Source: Flavobacterium sp. (GTDB lineage Bacteria > Bacteroidota > Bacteroidia > Flavobacteriales > Flavobacteriaceae). Taken from it: 5,180 nucleotides of DNA. Shown here in pieces: positions 1 through 5,180 of the stretch. The translations under genes were made by a program, and so were the position numbers. The stretch covers positions 1-5,180 of the forward strand of contig JASLDM010000151.1 in the NCBI GenBank assembly GCA_030151565.1, read 5' to 3'. Numbering within the stretch: the stretch's first letter is position 1; every line of letters starts with the position of its first letter. Under the pieces are notes generated by a model, which saw only the letters and a list, made by a program, of their open reading frames with translations, had not been told where the DNA came from and did no database searches.

Positions 1-1889
1 TAGCCTCCTCCAAAAATATGACTGAAATAAGAAGAGCGGTATCTAGGTGGCACAGCACTTAAATTTAATCCGTTTTTCTCCAAAGCTTCTTGTTCAAAAG
101 CGATAACGTCATCTACTACTGTACCTGCTGCTAAAGTATGCCAAGCCATATCAATAGTAGAAGCTCCCATTAGCTCTGTTAAGGAATAGCCTTTATTAAA
201 GTTTTGAGATTGTTTAATTTTCTCAATCAAAGTTGAAGGAATGACCTCACCAGTTTGATAGTGTTTTGCATAGTTATTCAATACTTCTGGCATCAAAGCA
301 AAATGCTCGTGGAATTGAGAAGGGAATTCTACAAAATCTCTAGAAACGCTAGTTCCAGAAAGTGTAGGGTATTTTTGATCTGCAAAAAATCCGTGAATAG
401 CGTGTCCAAATTCGTGAAACATTGTGATTACGTTGTCTTGAGAAAGCAAAGTAGGTTGTCCCGCTGCAGGTTTTGGAAAGTTCGCAACATTATAAATAAC
501 CGGTAGTTGGTTGTAAAGTTTTGATTGCTCCACAATATTGCTCATCCAAGCTCCGCCACGTTTAGAATCTCTTTGGTAGAAGTCTGTGTAAAACAAACCA
601 ATAGGGGATTGGTCTTCATTGAAAAGTTCGTAAACCTTTACATCTTCATTCCAAACAGGTAAATCTTTACGTTCTTTGAATGTAATTCCGTACAGTTTGT
701 TTGCCATAAAGAACACTCCGTTTTCCAAAACAGAATTCATTTCAAAGTAAGGTTTTAGCTCATTTTGATTTAATGCATACTTATCATTTCTTATTTTTTC
801 AGCATAAAAATCCCAGTCAGCAGCAGTTAGTGCAAATGGGTTTTCTTCTTGTTCAATAAGTGCCTGAATTGTTTTAGCTTCTTCTTTTGCATTCGCAACT
901 GCATAGGCACTAAGTTGTTTTAATAAGGCTTGTGCTGCATCAGGAGTTTTAGCCATTGTGTTTTGTAAGCTCCAAGCGGCATAGTTTTCAAAGCCTAACA
1001 ATTTAGCTTTGTCTGCTCGTTTTTGAGCAAGGGCTATTAAGGTTTTTTGCGTATCGTTAGCATCTTTTTTTTCTGCACGTACCCAAGCGCCATCAAATAG
1101 TTTGGCACGAGCTTCTTTAGAAGTCATATCTGCTAAACTTGGTTGTTGTGTAGTGTTATTTAAAGGCATTAAATAGCTTCCGTCTGCTTGTTTTAGACTG
1201 GCAATTTCATCAGATGTTAAACCTTGAAGTTCGGCCTCAGTAAAAGTGACACCACCGGATTTGGTTGCAGCCAATAGCTTCTCTCCAAAGGTGTTACTCA
1301 AAGATGCTAATTCTTGATTGAGCTCTTTTAACTTTGCTTTATCAGCATCGTTTAAATTAGCACCAGCTGCTAAAAAGTTGGTGTAATACACTTCAGTCAA
1401 ACGTAAATCTTCACCTTCAAGTTTTAAGGTTTCACGTTGCTCATATATAGATTTAATTCGTTGAAATAACGCATCATTTAAATAGATAGCATCACTATGA
1501 GCAGCAAATTTAGGAGCTAATTCAGCACTTATTTTTTGAAGCTCTTCGTTGGTGTCAGCTCCTGTAAGTACACTAAATACACTACGCACACGACTTAATA
1601 ACGAGTTTGATTGTTCTAAGGCTACCAACGTGTTTTCAAAAGTTGGCGCTTCGGTATTGGAAGTGATCTTGTCGATAGCTTCCATTTGTTGACGCATACC
1701 TTCTATCAAGGCAGGCATAAAATCTTCATTCTTGATTTTTGAGAAGTCAGCTGTTTTGTATGGAAGCGTACTCTCTGCATAAAAAGCATTAGATGAATTC
1801 CAATCAGACGCATCTGTTGCTTTATCACAAGAGATGCTAAATAGAGATGCTCCTGCAACTACACCCATTACGGTTTGTTTAATGTACAT
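1..1889 (-). CDS. dcp: M3 family zinc metallopeptidase (peptidyl-dipeptidase Dcp type), probable lipoprotein, C-terminus cut by window edge
   Basis: An uninterrupted minus-strand frame of 629 codons runs off the left edge. Translated by hand, it contains the M3 zinc signature HEFGH at residues 492-496 (plus strand 402-416). Zinc ligands are His492 and His496, with Glu493 as the catalytic base. The third ligand is Glu521 in the block DFVEFPSQ, 29 residues after the first His, the spacing of E. coli Dcp and related oligopeptidases. The PPRYRSSYFSHIFGGG block lies at the cut end, so the following conserved tyrosine-rich segment and roughly 50-80 residues are missing. Residues 1-20 form a short basic-hydrophobic leader ending at Cys21 (SLFSISC), suggesting a lipoprotein, although Ser at -3 is atypical. 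The ATG at 1889 is the first possible one: an in-frame TAA lies 12 nt upstream (1902-1904). Met8 would give a leader with no basic residue. The family cleaves C-terminal dipeptides or short peptides; here it would act in the periplasm or outer membrane. Family assignment is firm; the exact substrate is not known. Confidence 0.95.
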   Translation of the reverse strand, partial: MYIKQTVMGVVAGASLFSISCDKATDASDWNSSNAFYAESTLPYKTADFSKIKNEDFMPALIEGMRQQMEAIDKITSNTEAPTFENTLVALEQSNSLLSRVRSVFSVLTGADTNEELQKISAELAPKFAAHSDAIYLNDALFQRIKSIYEQRETLKLEGEDLRLTEVYYTNFLAAGANLNDADKAKLKELNQELASLSNTFGEKLLAATKSGGVTFTEAELQGLTSDEIASLKQADGSYLMPLNNTTQQPSLADMTSKEARAKLFDGAWVRAEKKDANDTQKTLIALAQKRADKAKLLGFENYAAWSLQNTMAKTPDAAQALLKQLSAYAVANAKEEAKTIQALIEQEENPFALTAADWDFYAEKIRNDKYALNQNELKPYFEMNSVLENGVFFMANKLYGITFKERKDLPVWNEDVKVYELFNEDQSPIGLFYTDFYQRDSKRGGAWMSNIVEQSKLYNQLPVIYNVANFPKPAAGQPTLLSQDNVITMFHEFGHAIHGFFADQKYPTLSGTSVSRDFVEFPSQFHEHFALMPEVLNNYAKHYQTGEVIPSTLIEKIKQSQNFNKGYSLTELMGASTIDMAWHTLAAGTVVDDVIAFEQEALEKNGLNLSAVPPRYRSSYFSHIFGGG

Positions 1890-1914
1890 AAGGAATAAGG
1901 TTTATGATTGTATT

Positions 1915-1922
1915 CAAATATA
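1915..1922 (-). promoter_or_regulatory. -7 box of a Bacteroidota-type promoter for the M3 peptidase gene
   Basis: Read on the minus strand, the site is TATATTTG, a perfect match to the Bacteroidota TAnnTTTG -7 element. It lies 25 nt upstream of the peptidase ATG, which would give a leader of about 20 nt. No clear TTTG -33 element is visible at the usual distance upstream; that region is A/T-rich. The match is to known consensus only and start-site data are absent. Confidence 0.45.
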
Positions 1923-1946
1923 AGCAATAATTTTTTAATGCCTAAA

Positions 1947-1978
1947 AGAAGAAAAGGCTCCTTCCTAGAAGGAGTGCC
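1947..1978 (-). terminator. Short hairpin with T-rich tail, minus-strand terminator or attenuator
   Basis: A 7-bp perfect stem (CTCCTTC at 1958-1964 and GAAGGAG at 1968-1974) closes a 3-nt loop. GG (1956-1957) and CC (1977-1978) can extend it across a 2-nt bulge. On the minus strand the stem is followed by CCTTTTCTTCTTTT, so it has intrinsic-terminator form in that direction only. It sits between the stronger terminator at 2032-2079 and the peptidase promoter, so it is a second stop for the ZIP operon or the end of an unseen short transcript. Confidence 0.5.
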
Positions 1979-2031
1979 ATTATACAAAGATGTTCTGTAT
2001 GTTTTTGTAAGTGTGAAATGGAAGGTACGCA

Positions 2032-2079
2032 TTGAAATAAAAAAGCCACAATTCCTTTTTATATAGGTCTTGTGGCTTT
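2032..2079 (-). terminator. Rho-independent terminator of the methyltransferase-ZIP operon
   Basis: A 10-bp perfect inverted repeat (AAAGCCACAA at 2042-2051 and TTGTGGCTTT at 2070-2079) encloses an 18-nt loop. Within the loop, CCT (2054-2056) and AGG (2065-2067) can pair further. On the minus strand the stem runs into TTTTTTATTT, a good U-tract. On the plus strand only TTT follows, so it chiefly terminates leftward transcription. It lies about 70 nt past the ZIP stop codon and is the best candidate for the operon's end. Confidence 0.8.
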
Positions 2080-2097
2080 GGTATTGCTATTAAATAG

Positions 2098-2137
2098 AAG
2101 AAACTTTAGGCTGTAGTTACACAGCGACTTGTTTCTT
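2098..2137 (-). repeat. Imperfect hairpin just after the ZIP stop codon
   Basis: The outer arms AAGAAAC (2098-2104) and GTTTCTT (2131-2137) are perfect complements. An inner stem of GCTGT (2110-2114) and ACAGC (2121-2125) closes a 6-nt loop. The two stems are separated by 5-nt unpaired stretches on each side. The element begins 13 nt after the ZIP stop. On the minus strand it is followed by a mildly T-rich CTATTTAATAG, so it could stabilise the 3' end of the mRNA or be a weak terminator. It is not a recognised repeat family. Confidence 0.4.
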
Positions 2138-2150
2138 TTGGAGTATAGGT

Positions 2151-2867
2151 TTAAACAAAGTAGGCTAGTACAACACCAATTACAATGGCGCCTAGTTTTG
2201 TTAGGTTGAAACGATGCCCTTCACTGCTTTCAAATATAATAGTAGAGGAGATGTGAAATAATATTCCTACTACTATAGCAGAGATTTCTGTGTAATAACT
2301 TTTTAAGAAAACCAATTGATCTGAAATCAAGGTTCCTAATGGCGTCATAAACGCAAAGGCAATCATAAAGAAGAAAATCCATCGTTTGTTCATTTCGGCA
2401 TTAATAAAAAATGATGTCAAGATAACCGAAATTGGCAAATGGTGAATGGCTATTCCCCAAGCTAAATCATTGTGCTGACTGATAGGCATTCCTTCTAAAA
2501 AGGCGTGTAAGCACAAACTGAAAAACAGCAACCAAGGTATTCGACTGAGTTTTTCGTGTCCGTGAACGTGTCCGTGTTCGGCACCTTTAGAAAAATATTC
2601 CAATATAATCTGAAATACAATTCCTGCCATAATAAAGAAACCAATAGTACCTCTACTGTGATCATGTCCTGCCTCACTATGGTCGTGCGCTGCTGCTAAG
2701 GCGTCAAATTGATATACATCTGGCAACAAATGTGTTACGGTGATGGTCAATAGGAATGATCCACTAAAAGCTAAAAGTAGCTTTAGGTTTTGCTTGTTTT
2801 TAGGTTCAATAAAGATAGCGATTAGATATCCTAATATCACCGAGAATAAAGGTAGTATGTATACCAT
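2151..2867 (-). CDS. ZIP family divalent metal transporter
   Basis: This 238-residue inner-membrane protein has about eight hydrophobic helices (roughly 1-20, 30-49, 75-92, 111-128, 136-157, 162-182, 192-213, 223-238), the ZIP fold count. Helix 4 carries HAFLEG (His121, Glu125, Gly126), a version of the ZIP metal-site motif HNxPEG. Helix 5 carries HHLPIS (His142, His143, Pro145), where many ZIPs have a Glu after the Pro; that Glu is absent. THLLPD (45-50) and GILFHISSTIIFE (201-213) also fit ZIP helices 2 and 7. Two histidine clusters flank helix 3: His61, 63, 68 and 70, and His98, 100, 102 and 104. ZIPs move zinc, iron or manganese into the cytoplasm; the metal here cannot be told. The start ATG directly follows the upstream methyltransferase stop (TAGATG), implying one mRNA and coupled translation. 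The family call is strong, and the length suits compact bacterial ZIPs. Confidence 0.92.
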   Translation of the reverse strand: MVYILPLFSVILGYLIAIFIEPKNKQNLKLLLAFSGSFLLTITVTHLLPDVYQFDALAAAHDHSEAGHDHSRGTIGFFIMAGIVFQIILEYFSKGAEHGHVHGHEKLSRIPWLLFFSLCLHAFLEGMPISQHNDLAWGIAIHHLPISVILTSFFINAEMNKRWIFFFMIAFAFMTPLGTLISDQLVFLKSYYTEISAIVVGILFHISSTIIFESSEGHRFNLTKLGAIVIGVVLAYFV

Positions 2868-3599
2868 CTATTTAAATATCATAATTAATCGGTCCGAGGT
2901 TTCTTTGTGGAATTTATGTAATTTGTAATCACCAAATACATCAAGTAAATAAATACCTGCTTCTTCCATCATCGCTTCAAAATCTTCTAAGCGTAGGGCG
3001 CGTACGTGTTCTGTATACGCGTGTTTTTGACCATCAGCTTCAAAAGCAATATCCTTTACAATAAAGCCGTCTTCATAACGTCTTTCAATGTGGAAGTCAA
3101 TTCCGTCAACTGTTTTTAGTTCTTTAGGCACTAAATGCGGAATAACTTTATCTACATTCATAAAGTCCATAACTGCAAAACCTGTTTCCGTCAAGCTGTT
3201 TTGAATAGCAGTAAGGGTTTTGGCATTATCTGCAGGATCGGAGAAATAACCGAAACTTGTGAAAAGGTTAAAGATAGCGTCATATTTTTGAGTCAATGGC
3301 TCGCGCATATCGTGAATATGAAAGTCTAGGTTGTCGCTTTCGTGTTCTTTTGCATAGTTAATGCTATTCGGAGATAAATCTACCCCGGTTACTTGGTATC
3401 CCAAGGTTGATAAATACACGGAATGACGGCCTCTACCACAAGCTAAATCCAATACTTTAGCATCTTCAGGAAGATTCAAATAGTGGGTTAGGTTGTCAAT
3501 AAGCAATTGAGCTTCTTCGTGATTTCTGTCTTTATATAAAGTATGGTAATACGTTGTGTCGAACCACGAAGCATACCAAGAACTGTTTTCTTTTTGCAT
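2868..3599 (-). CDS. Class I SAM-dependent methyltransferase, substrate unknown
   Basis: This soluble protein of 243 residues has no leader or membrane helix. The SAM-binding Rossmann fold is plain. Motif I is VLDLACGRGRHS at 49-60. The acidic end of strand 2 is GVDLS at 72-76, where Asp74 should bind the ribose of SAM. HDMRE (96-100) follows strand 3, and YDAIFNLFTSFGYF (106-119) is the motif IV region. The C-terminal part (about 160-243) is an antiparallel-strand extension with no family-specific substrate motif that I recognise. Small-molecule and protein targets are both possible, and I assign no pathway. It is the first gene of a two-gene operon, ending in TAG directly against the ATG of the ZIP transporter. 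The ATG at 3599 is the only reasonable start: an in-frame TAA lies three codons upstream (3609-3611). A Bacteroidota -7 box sits 29 nt upstream. Confidence 0.93.
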   Translation of the reverse strand: MQKENSSWYASWFDTTYYHTLYKDRNHEEAQLLIDNLTHYLNLPEDAKVLDLACGRGRHSVYLSTLGYQVTGVDLSPNSINYAKEHESDNLDFHIHDMREPLTQKYDAIFNLFTSFGYFSDPADNAKTLTAIQNSLTETGFAVMDFMNVDKVIPHLVPKELKTVDGIDFHIERRYEDGFIVKDIAFEADGQKHAYTEHVRALRLEDFEAMMEEAGIYLLDVFGDYKLHKFHKETSDRLIMIFK

Positions 3600-3628
3600 T
3601 GTTTTGTTTTAAATACTTTTATAGCCTA

Positions 3629-3636
3629 CAAATTTA
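3629..3636 (-). promoter_or_regulatory. -7 box of the promoter for the methyltransferase-ZIP operon
   Basis: On the minus strand this reads TAAATTTG, a perfect TAnnTTTG match, 29 nt before the methyltransferase ATG. A TTTG lies upstream on the same strand (plus 3662-3665), but the gap of 25 nt is slightly longer than the usual 17-23, so the -33 element is weak. A leader of roughly 20 nt is predicted. Confidence 0.5.
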
Positions 3637-3639
3637 CTT

Positions 3640-3647
3640 TATTTTTG
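3640..3647 (+). promoter_or_regulatory. -7 box of the promoter for the RNA methyltransferase gene
   Basis: The sequence TATTTTTG matches TAnnTTTG perfectly and lies 42 nt before the ATG at 3690, giving a leader of about 35 nt. It is separated by only 3 bp from the oppositely facing -7 box at 3629-3636. No good -33 TTTG is seen at the proper distance (the nearest is at 3603-3606, too far). The region is T-rich, so a chance match is possible. Confidence 0.45.
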
Positions 3648-3673
3648 TTGATTAATTCATACAAATAATATTC

Positions 3674-3686
3674 CTGAACGATTCAG
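3674..3686 (+). repeat. Small hairpin in the leader just before the RNA methyltransferase start
   Basis: CTGAA (3674-3678) and TTCAG (3682-3686) form a perfect 5-bp stem with a CGA loop that ends 3 nt before the ATG. It could affect ribosome access, but a stem this short in AT-rich sequence may be chance. Confidence 0.2.
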
Positions 3687-3689
3687 CAT

Positions 3690-4844
3690 ATGGAAAACTT
3701 TAAAATGATTGCAAAGACCTTTTTTGGTTTTGAAGAAATATTAGCCAAAGAGTTACAACTTTTGGGTGCTAGTCAAGTGAAAACAGGCGTACGAATGGTG
3801 AGTTTTGTAGGTGATCAAGGATTTATGTATAAAGCTAATTTAGCTTTGCGTACGGCCCTCAAAATTTTGAAACCAATCCAACAGTTTGCTGTTTATAATG
3901 AAGCAAATCTATATCGAGGAATTCAGAGTATTGATTGGAGTGAGTATTTAACAGAACATCAGACGTTTGTAATCGATGCAACAGTGAACTCAGATTCATT
4001 TAATCATTCTCAATTCGTAGCCCTAAAAGCCAAAGATGCTATTGTGGATCAATTTAGAAATGCGGTTGGTAAACGTCCAAGTATTGATAAAGATCATCCA
4101 GATTTGAGAATTAACGTCCATATTCAAAAAGATATGTGTTCGGTTTCTTTAGATTCATCAGGTAATTCGTTACACCAACGCGGCTATAAAACGGCTACAA
4201 ATATTGCACCGATCAATGAAGTATTGGCTGCAGGTATGTTGTTGATGTCTGGTTGGGACGGACGTACAGATTTTATCGATCCAATGTGTGGAAGTGGAAC
4301 AATTTTGGCAGAAGCTGCTATGATTGCTTGTAATATTCCGGCAAATATCAATAGAAAAGAGTTTGCTTTTGAGAAATGGAAAGATTGGGATGCAGATCTA
4401 TTTGAAAAAATTGAAGAGTCTTTAATGAAGCGCATTAGAGAGTTTCATTACACAATCAAAGGGTATGACAAGGCTCCATCTGCGGTAATGAAAGCTCAAG
4501 ATAACATTAAGAATGCGAATCTGGATGATTATGTTGTGATTGAGCAAGCGAACTTCTTTGAAACGGAAAAAGAGACTGAAGGACCTTTGCATATGGTGTT
4601 TAATCCACCTTATGGAGAGCGTTTGGATATTGAATTGGAACGTTTTTATAGAGAAATTGGAGATACTTTAAAGCAAGGATACCCAGGAACAGAAGCTTGG
4701 CTTATTACTGCAAATTTAGAAGCATTGAAGTTTGTAGGCTTACGTCCTTCAAGAAGAATAAAATTGTTTAACGGAAAATTGGAAACGCGCTTTGTGAAAT
4801 ACGAAATGTATGAAGGAAGCAAGAAAGCAAAATTCCAAGCATAA
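3690..4844 (+). CDS. THUMP-domain class I SAM-dependent RNA methyltransferase (RlmL type)
   Basis: At 384 residues this protein matches the N-terminal RlmL half of E. coli RlmKL, without the fused RlmK domain. The N-terminal part (about 1-155) resembles the ferredoxin-like/THUMP RNA-binding region of this family (FFGFEEILAKEL near the start). LHQRGYK (161-167) is the conserved linker into the methyltransferase domain. The SAM-binding loop is DPMCGSGT (197-204), GYD (258-260) follows strand 2, and the catalytic motif IV is NPPYGERL (305-312), typical of N2-guanine methyltransferases of RNA. By homology it should make m2G in 23S rRNA (G2445 in E. coli numbering), acting in the cytoplasm during ribosome assembly; the exact site is inferred. 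The C-terminal tail is basic. An in-frame TGA at 3675-3677 rules out a longer protein and makes the ATG at 3690 the best start. A small membrane-protein gene follows after 12 nt, probably on the same transcript. Confidence 0.94.
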   Translation: MENFKMIAKTFFGFEEILAKELQLLGASQVKTGVRMVSFVGDQGFMYKANLALRTALKILKPIQQFAVYNEANLYRGIQSIDWSEYLTEHQTFVIDATVNSDSFNHSQFVALKAKDAIVDQFRNAVGKRPSIDKDHPDLRINVHIQKDMCSVSLDSSGNSLHQRGYKTATNIAPINEVLAAGMLLMSGWDGRTDFIDPMCGSGTILAEAAMIACNIPANINRKEFAFEKWKDWDADLFEKIEESLMKRIREFHYTIKGYDKAPSAVMKAQDNIKNANLDDYVVIEQANFFETEKETEGPLHMVFNPPYGERLDIELERFYREIGDTLKQGYPGTEAWLITANLEALKFVGLRPSRRIKLFNGKLETRFVKYEMYEGSKKAKFQA

Positions 4845-4856
4845 AAAGATATCGTT

Positions 4857-5090
4857 ATGGGAGCAAAAACAAAATCATTATTATTTCAGTTTATTAGTTT
4901 TGCAGCTTTCTTTTTGGGAGCACGCTATTTGGTAGCTACCTATACAGGGCTTACAGGGTTTTGGATTCCAGCAACCAGTGCTATTGTGGCAATGCTATTG
5001 GCGCCTCAATTCAAGGTTTTTAAAACAGATAAAGGCGACAAGGTTTGTATGCGTTGGATCTTTTTGAAAGGGGTGAAAATATTGAACTAA
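4857..5090 (+). CDS. Small two-helix membrane protein of unknown function
   Basis: The 77-residue product has two hydrophobic segments (about 7-26 and 34-52) joined by a short glycine-containing turn. A basic C-terminal tail follows (KVFKTDKGDK, then MRWIFLKGVK, about 53-74). The positive tail suggests that both ends face the cytoplasm. I do not recognise a named family and assign no function. It is judged a real gene because its codon use and protein composition look natural, it starts 12 nt after the RNA methyltransferase stop on the same strand, and its stop is followed within 25 nt by a strong terminator. That makes it the last gene of a two-gene unit. No catalytic or metal-binding motif is visible; Cys64 is the only cysteine. 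Confidence 0.8.
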   Translation: MGAKTKSLLFQFISFAAFFLGARYLVATYTGLTGFWIPATSAIVAMLLAPQFKVFKTDKGDKVCMRWIFLKGVKILN

Positions 5091-5112
5091 ACTACCGGTA
5101 TATACTATTTAT

Positions 5113-5149
5113 AAGCCGTTTGTGATACTACATTGCAAACGGCTTTTTT
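5113..5149 (+). terminator. Rho-independent terminator after the RNA methyltransferase unit
   Basis: A 10-bp perfect stem (AAGCCGTTTG at 5113-5122 and CAAACGGCTT at 5136-5145) with a 13-nt loop is followed by a run of six T (5144-5149). It starts 22 nt past the small membrane protein's stop codon. The reverse direction has only a poor T-tract, so it mainly stops rightward transcription. Confidence 0.88.
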
Positions 5150-5180
5150 ATTGAAATAAATCCAATCGTTTTTAGCGGAT

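Noticed and set aside
255..506. Plus-strand open frame of 83 codons
   Set aside because: It lies wholly inside the M3 peptidase gene, antisense to its zinc-site region, and the product is basic and low-quality in composition.
1065..1072. Run of eight T (A8 on the coding strand) in the peptidase gene, a possible frameshift or slippage site
   Set aside because: The frame stays open on both sides and correctly places the HEFGH motif and third ligand, so no frameshift is present; an A8 tract in a lysine-rich stretch is unremarkable in AT-rich genes.
1868..2032. A 54-codon minus-strand open frame starting with ATG at 2032 and overlapping the peptidase start
   Set aside because: It spans a terminator hairpin and the peptidase -7 box, overlaps the 5' end of the peptidase gene in another frame, and has no ribosome binding site or recognisable motif. 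It is probably chance.
2033..2047. Similarity of this segment (reverse complement) to the sequence at 5141-5155
   Set aside because: The shared GGCTTTTTTATT is the end of a terminator stem plus U-tract in both places, so it is convergent terminator sequence rather than a dispersed repeat.
2495..3329. Three further open frames of about 60 codons (2495-2677 minus, 2740-2928 plus, 3135-3329 plus)
   Set aside because: All are shadows of the ZIP transporter or the methyltransferase, with no independent start signal or motif.
4184..4435. Minus-strand open frame of 83 codons
   Set aside because: It is antisense to the SAM-binding core of the RNA methyltransferase, and its frame is explained by the conserved protein on the other strand.
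5093..5105. Overlapping 8-bp palindromes TACCGGTA and GTATATAC after the last stop codon
   Set aside because: Both are short, lie between a stop codon and a terminator, and have no partner site elsewhere in the window; an operator role is unsupported.
5150..5180. Possible end of a convergent minus-strand gene (TAA at 5172-5174)
   Set aside because: Only two sense codons would be inside the window, so nothing can be assigned; the tail of the window is left as unassigned sequence.

Overview
This is an ordinary-looking stretch of an AT-rich chromosome, most likely from a member of the Flavobacteriaceae (Bacteroidota). Three things support that. Several TAnnTTTG promoter boxes, the Bacteroidota -7 consensus, lie just upstream of genes. 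Start codons lack clear Shine-Dalgarno sequences. The proteins have a flavobacterial character (M3 peptidase lipoprotein, stand-alone RlmL-type methyltransferase). The genus cannot be fixed from sequence reading alone; Myroides or Flavobacterium relatives are plausible.

Layout. Positions 1-1889 (minus strand) hold most of a zinc-dependent M3 peptidase (Dcp type), cut by the left edge of the window, with a lipoprotein-like leader and a -7 box just upstream. Positions 1890-2150 are a non-coding spacer with three hairpins, two of them good minus-strand terminators. Positions 2151-3599 (minus strand) are a two-gene operon: a class I SAM-dependent methyltransferase, then a ZIP-family metal transporter whose ATG directly abuts the methyltransferase stop codon (TAGATG). 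Positions 3600-3689 are a 90-bp divergent promoter region with two perfect TAnnTTTG boxes back to back, 3 bp apart. Positions 3690-5090 (plus strand) are a second two-gene unit: a THUMP-domain RNA methyltransferase of the RlmL type, then a small two-helix membrane protein of unknown function. A strong terminator follows at 5113-5149. The last 30 bases contain nothing that can be assigned.

How the genes work together. The RNA methyltransferase is rRNA-modification housekeeping. The ZIP transporter probably imports zinc or another divalent metal, and the peptidase is a zinc enzyme acting in peptide breakdown in the envelope; a link between those two is only inference. No mobile element, CRISPR array, tRNA, rRNA, toxin-antitoxin or defence module was seen, and I found no convincing new system. 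The points most worth a second look are the ZIP protein's unusual fifth-helix metal motif with histidine clusters predicted on both sides of the membrane, the zero-gap coupling of an orphan methyltransferase to the transporter, the overlapping divergent promoters, and the conserved-looking small membrane protein.
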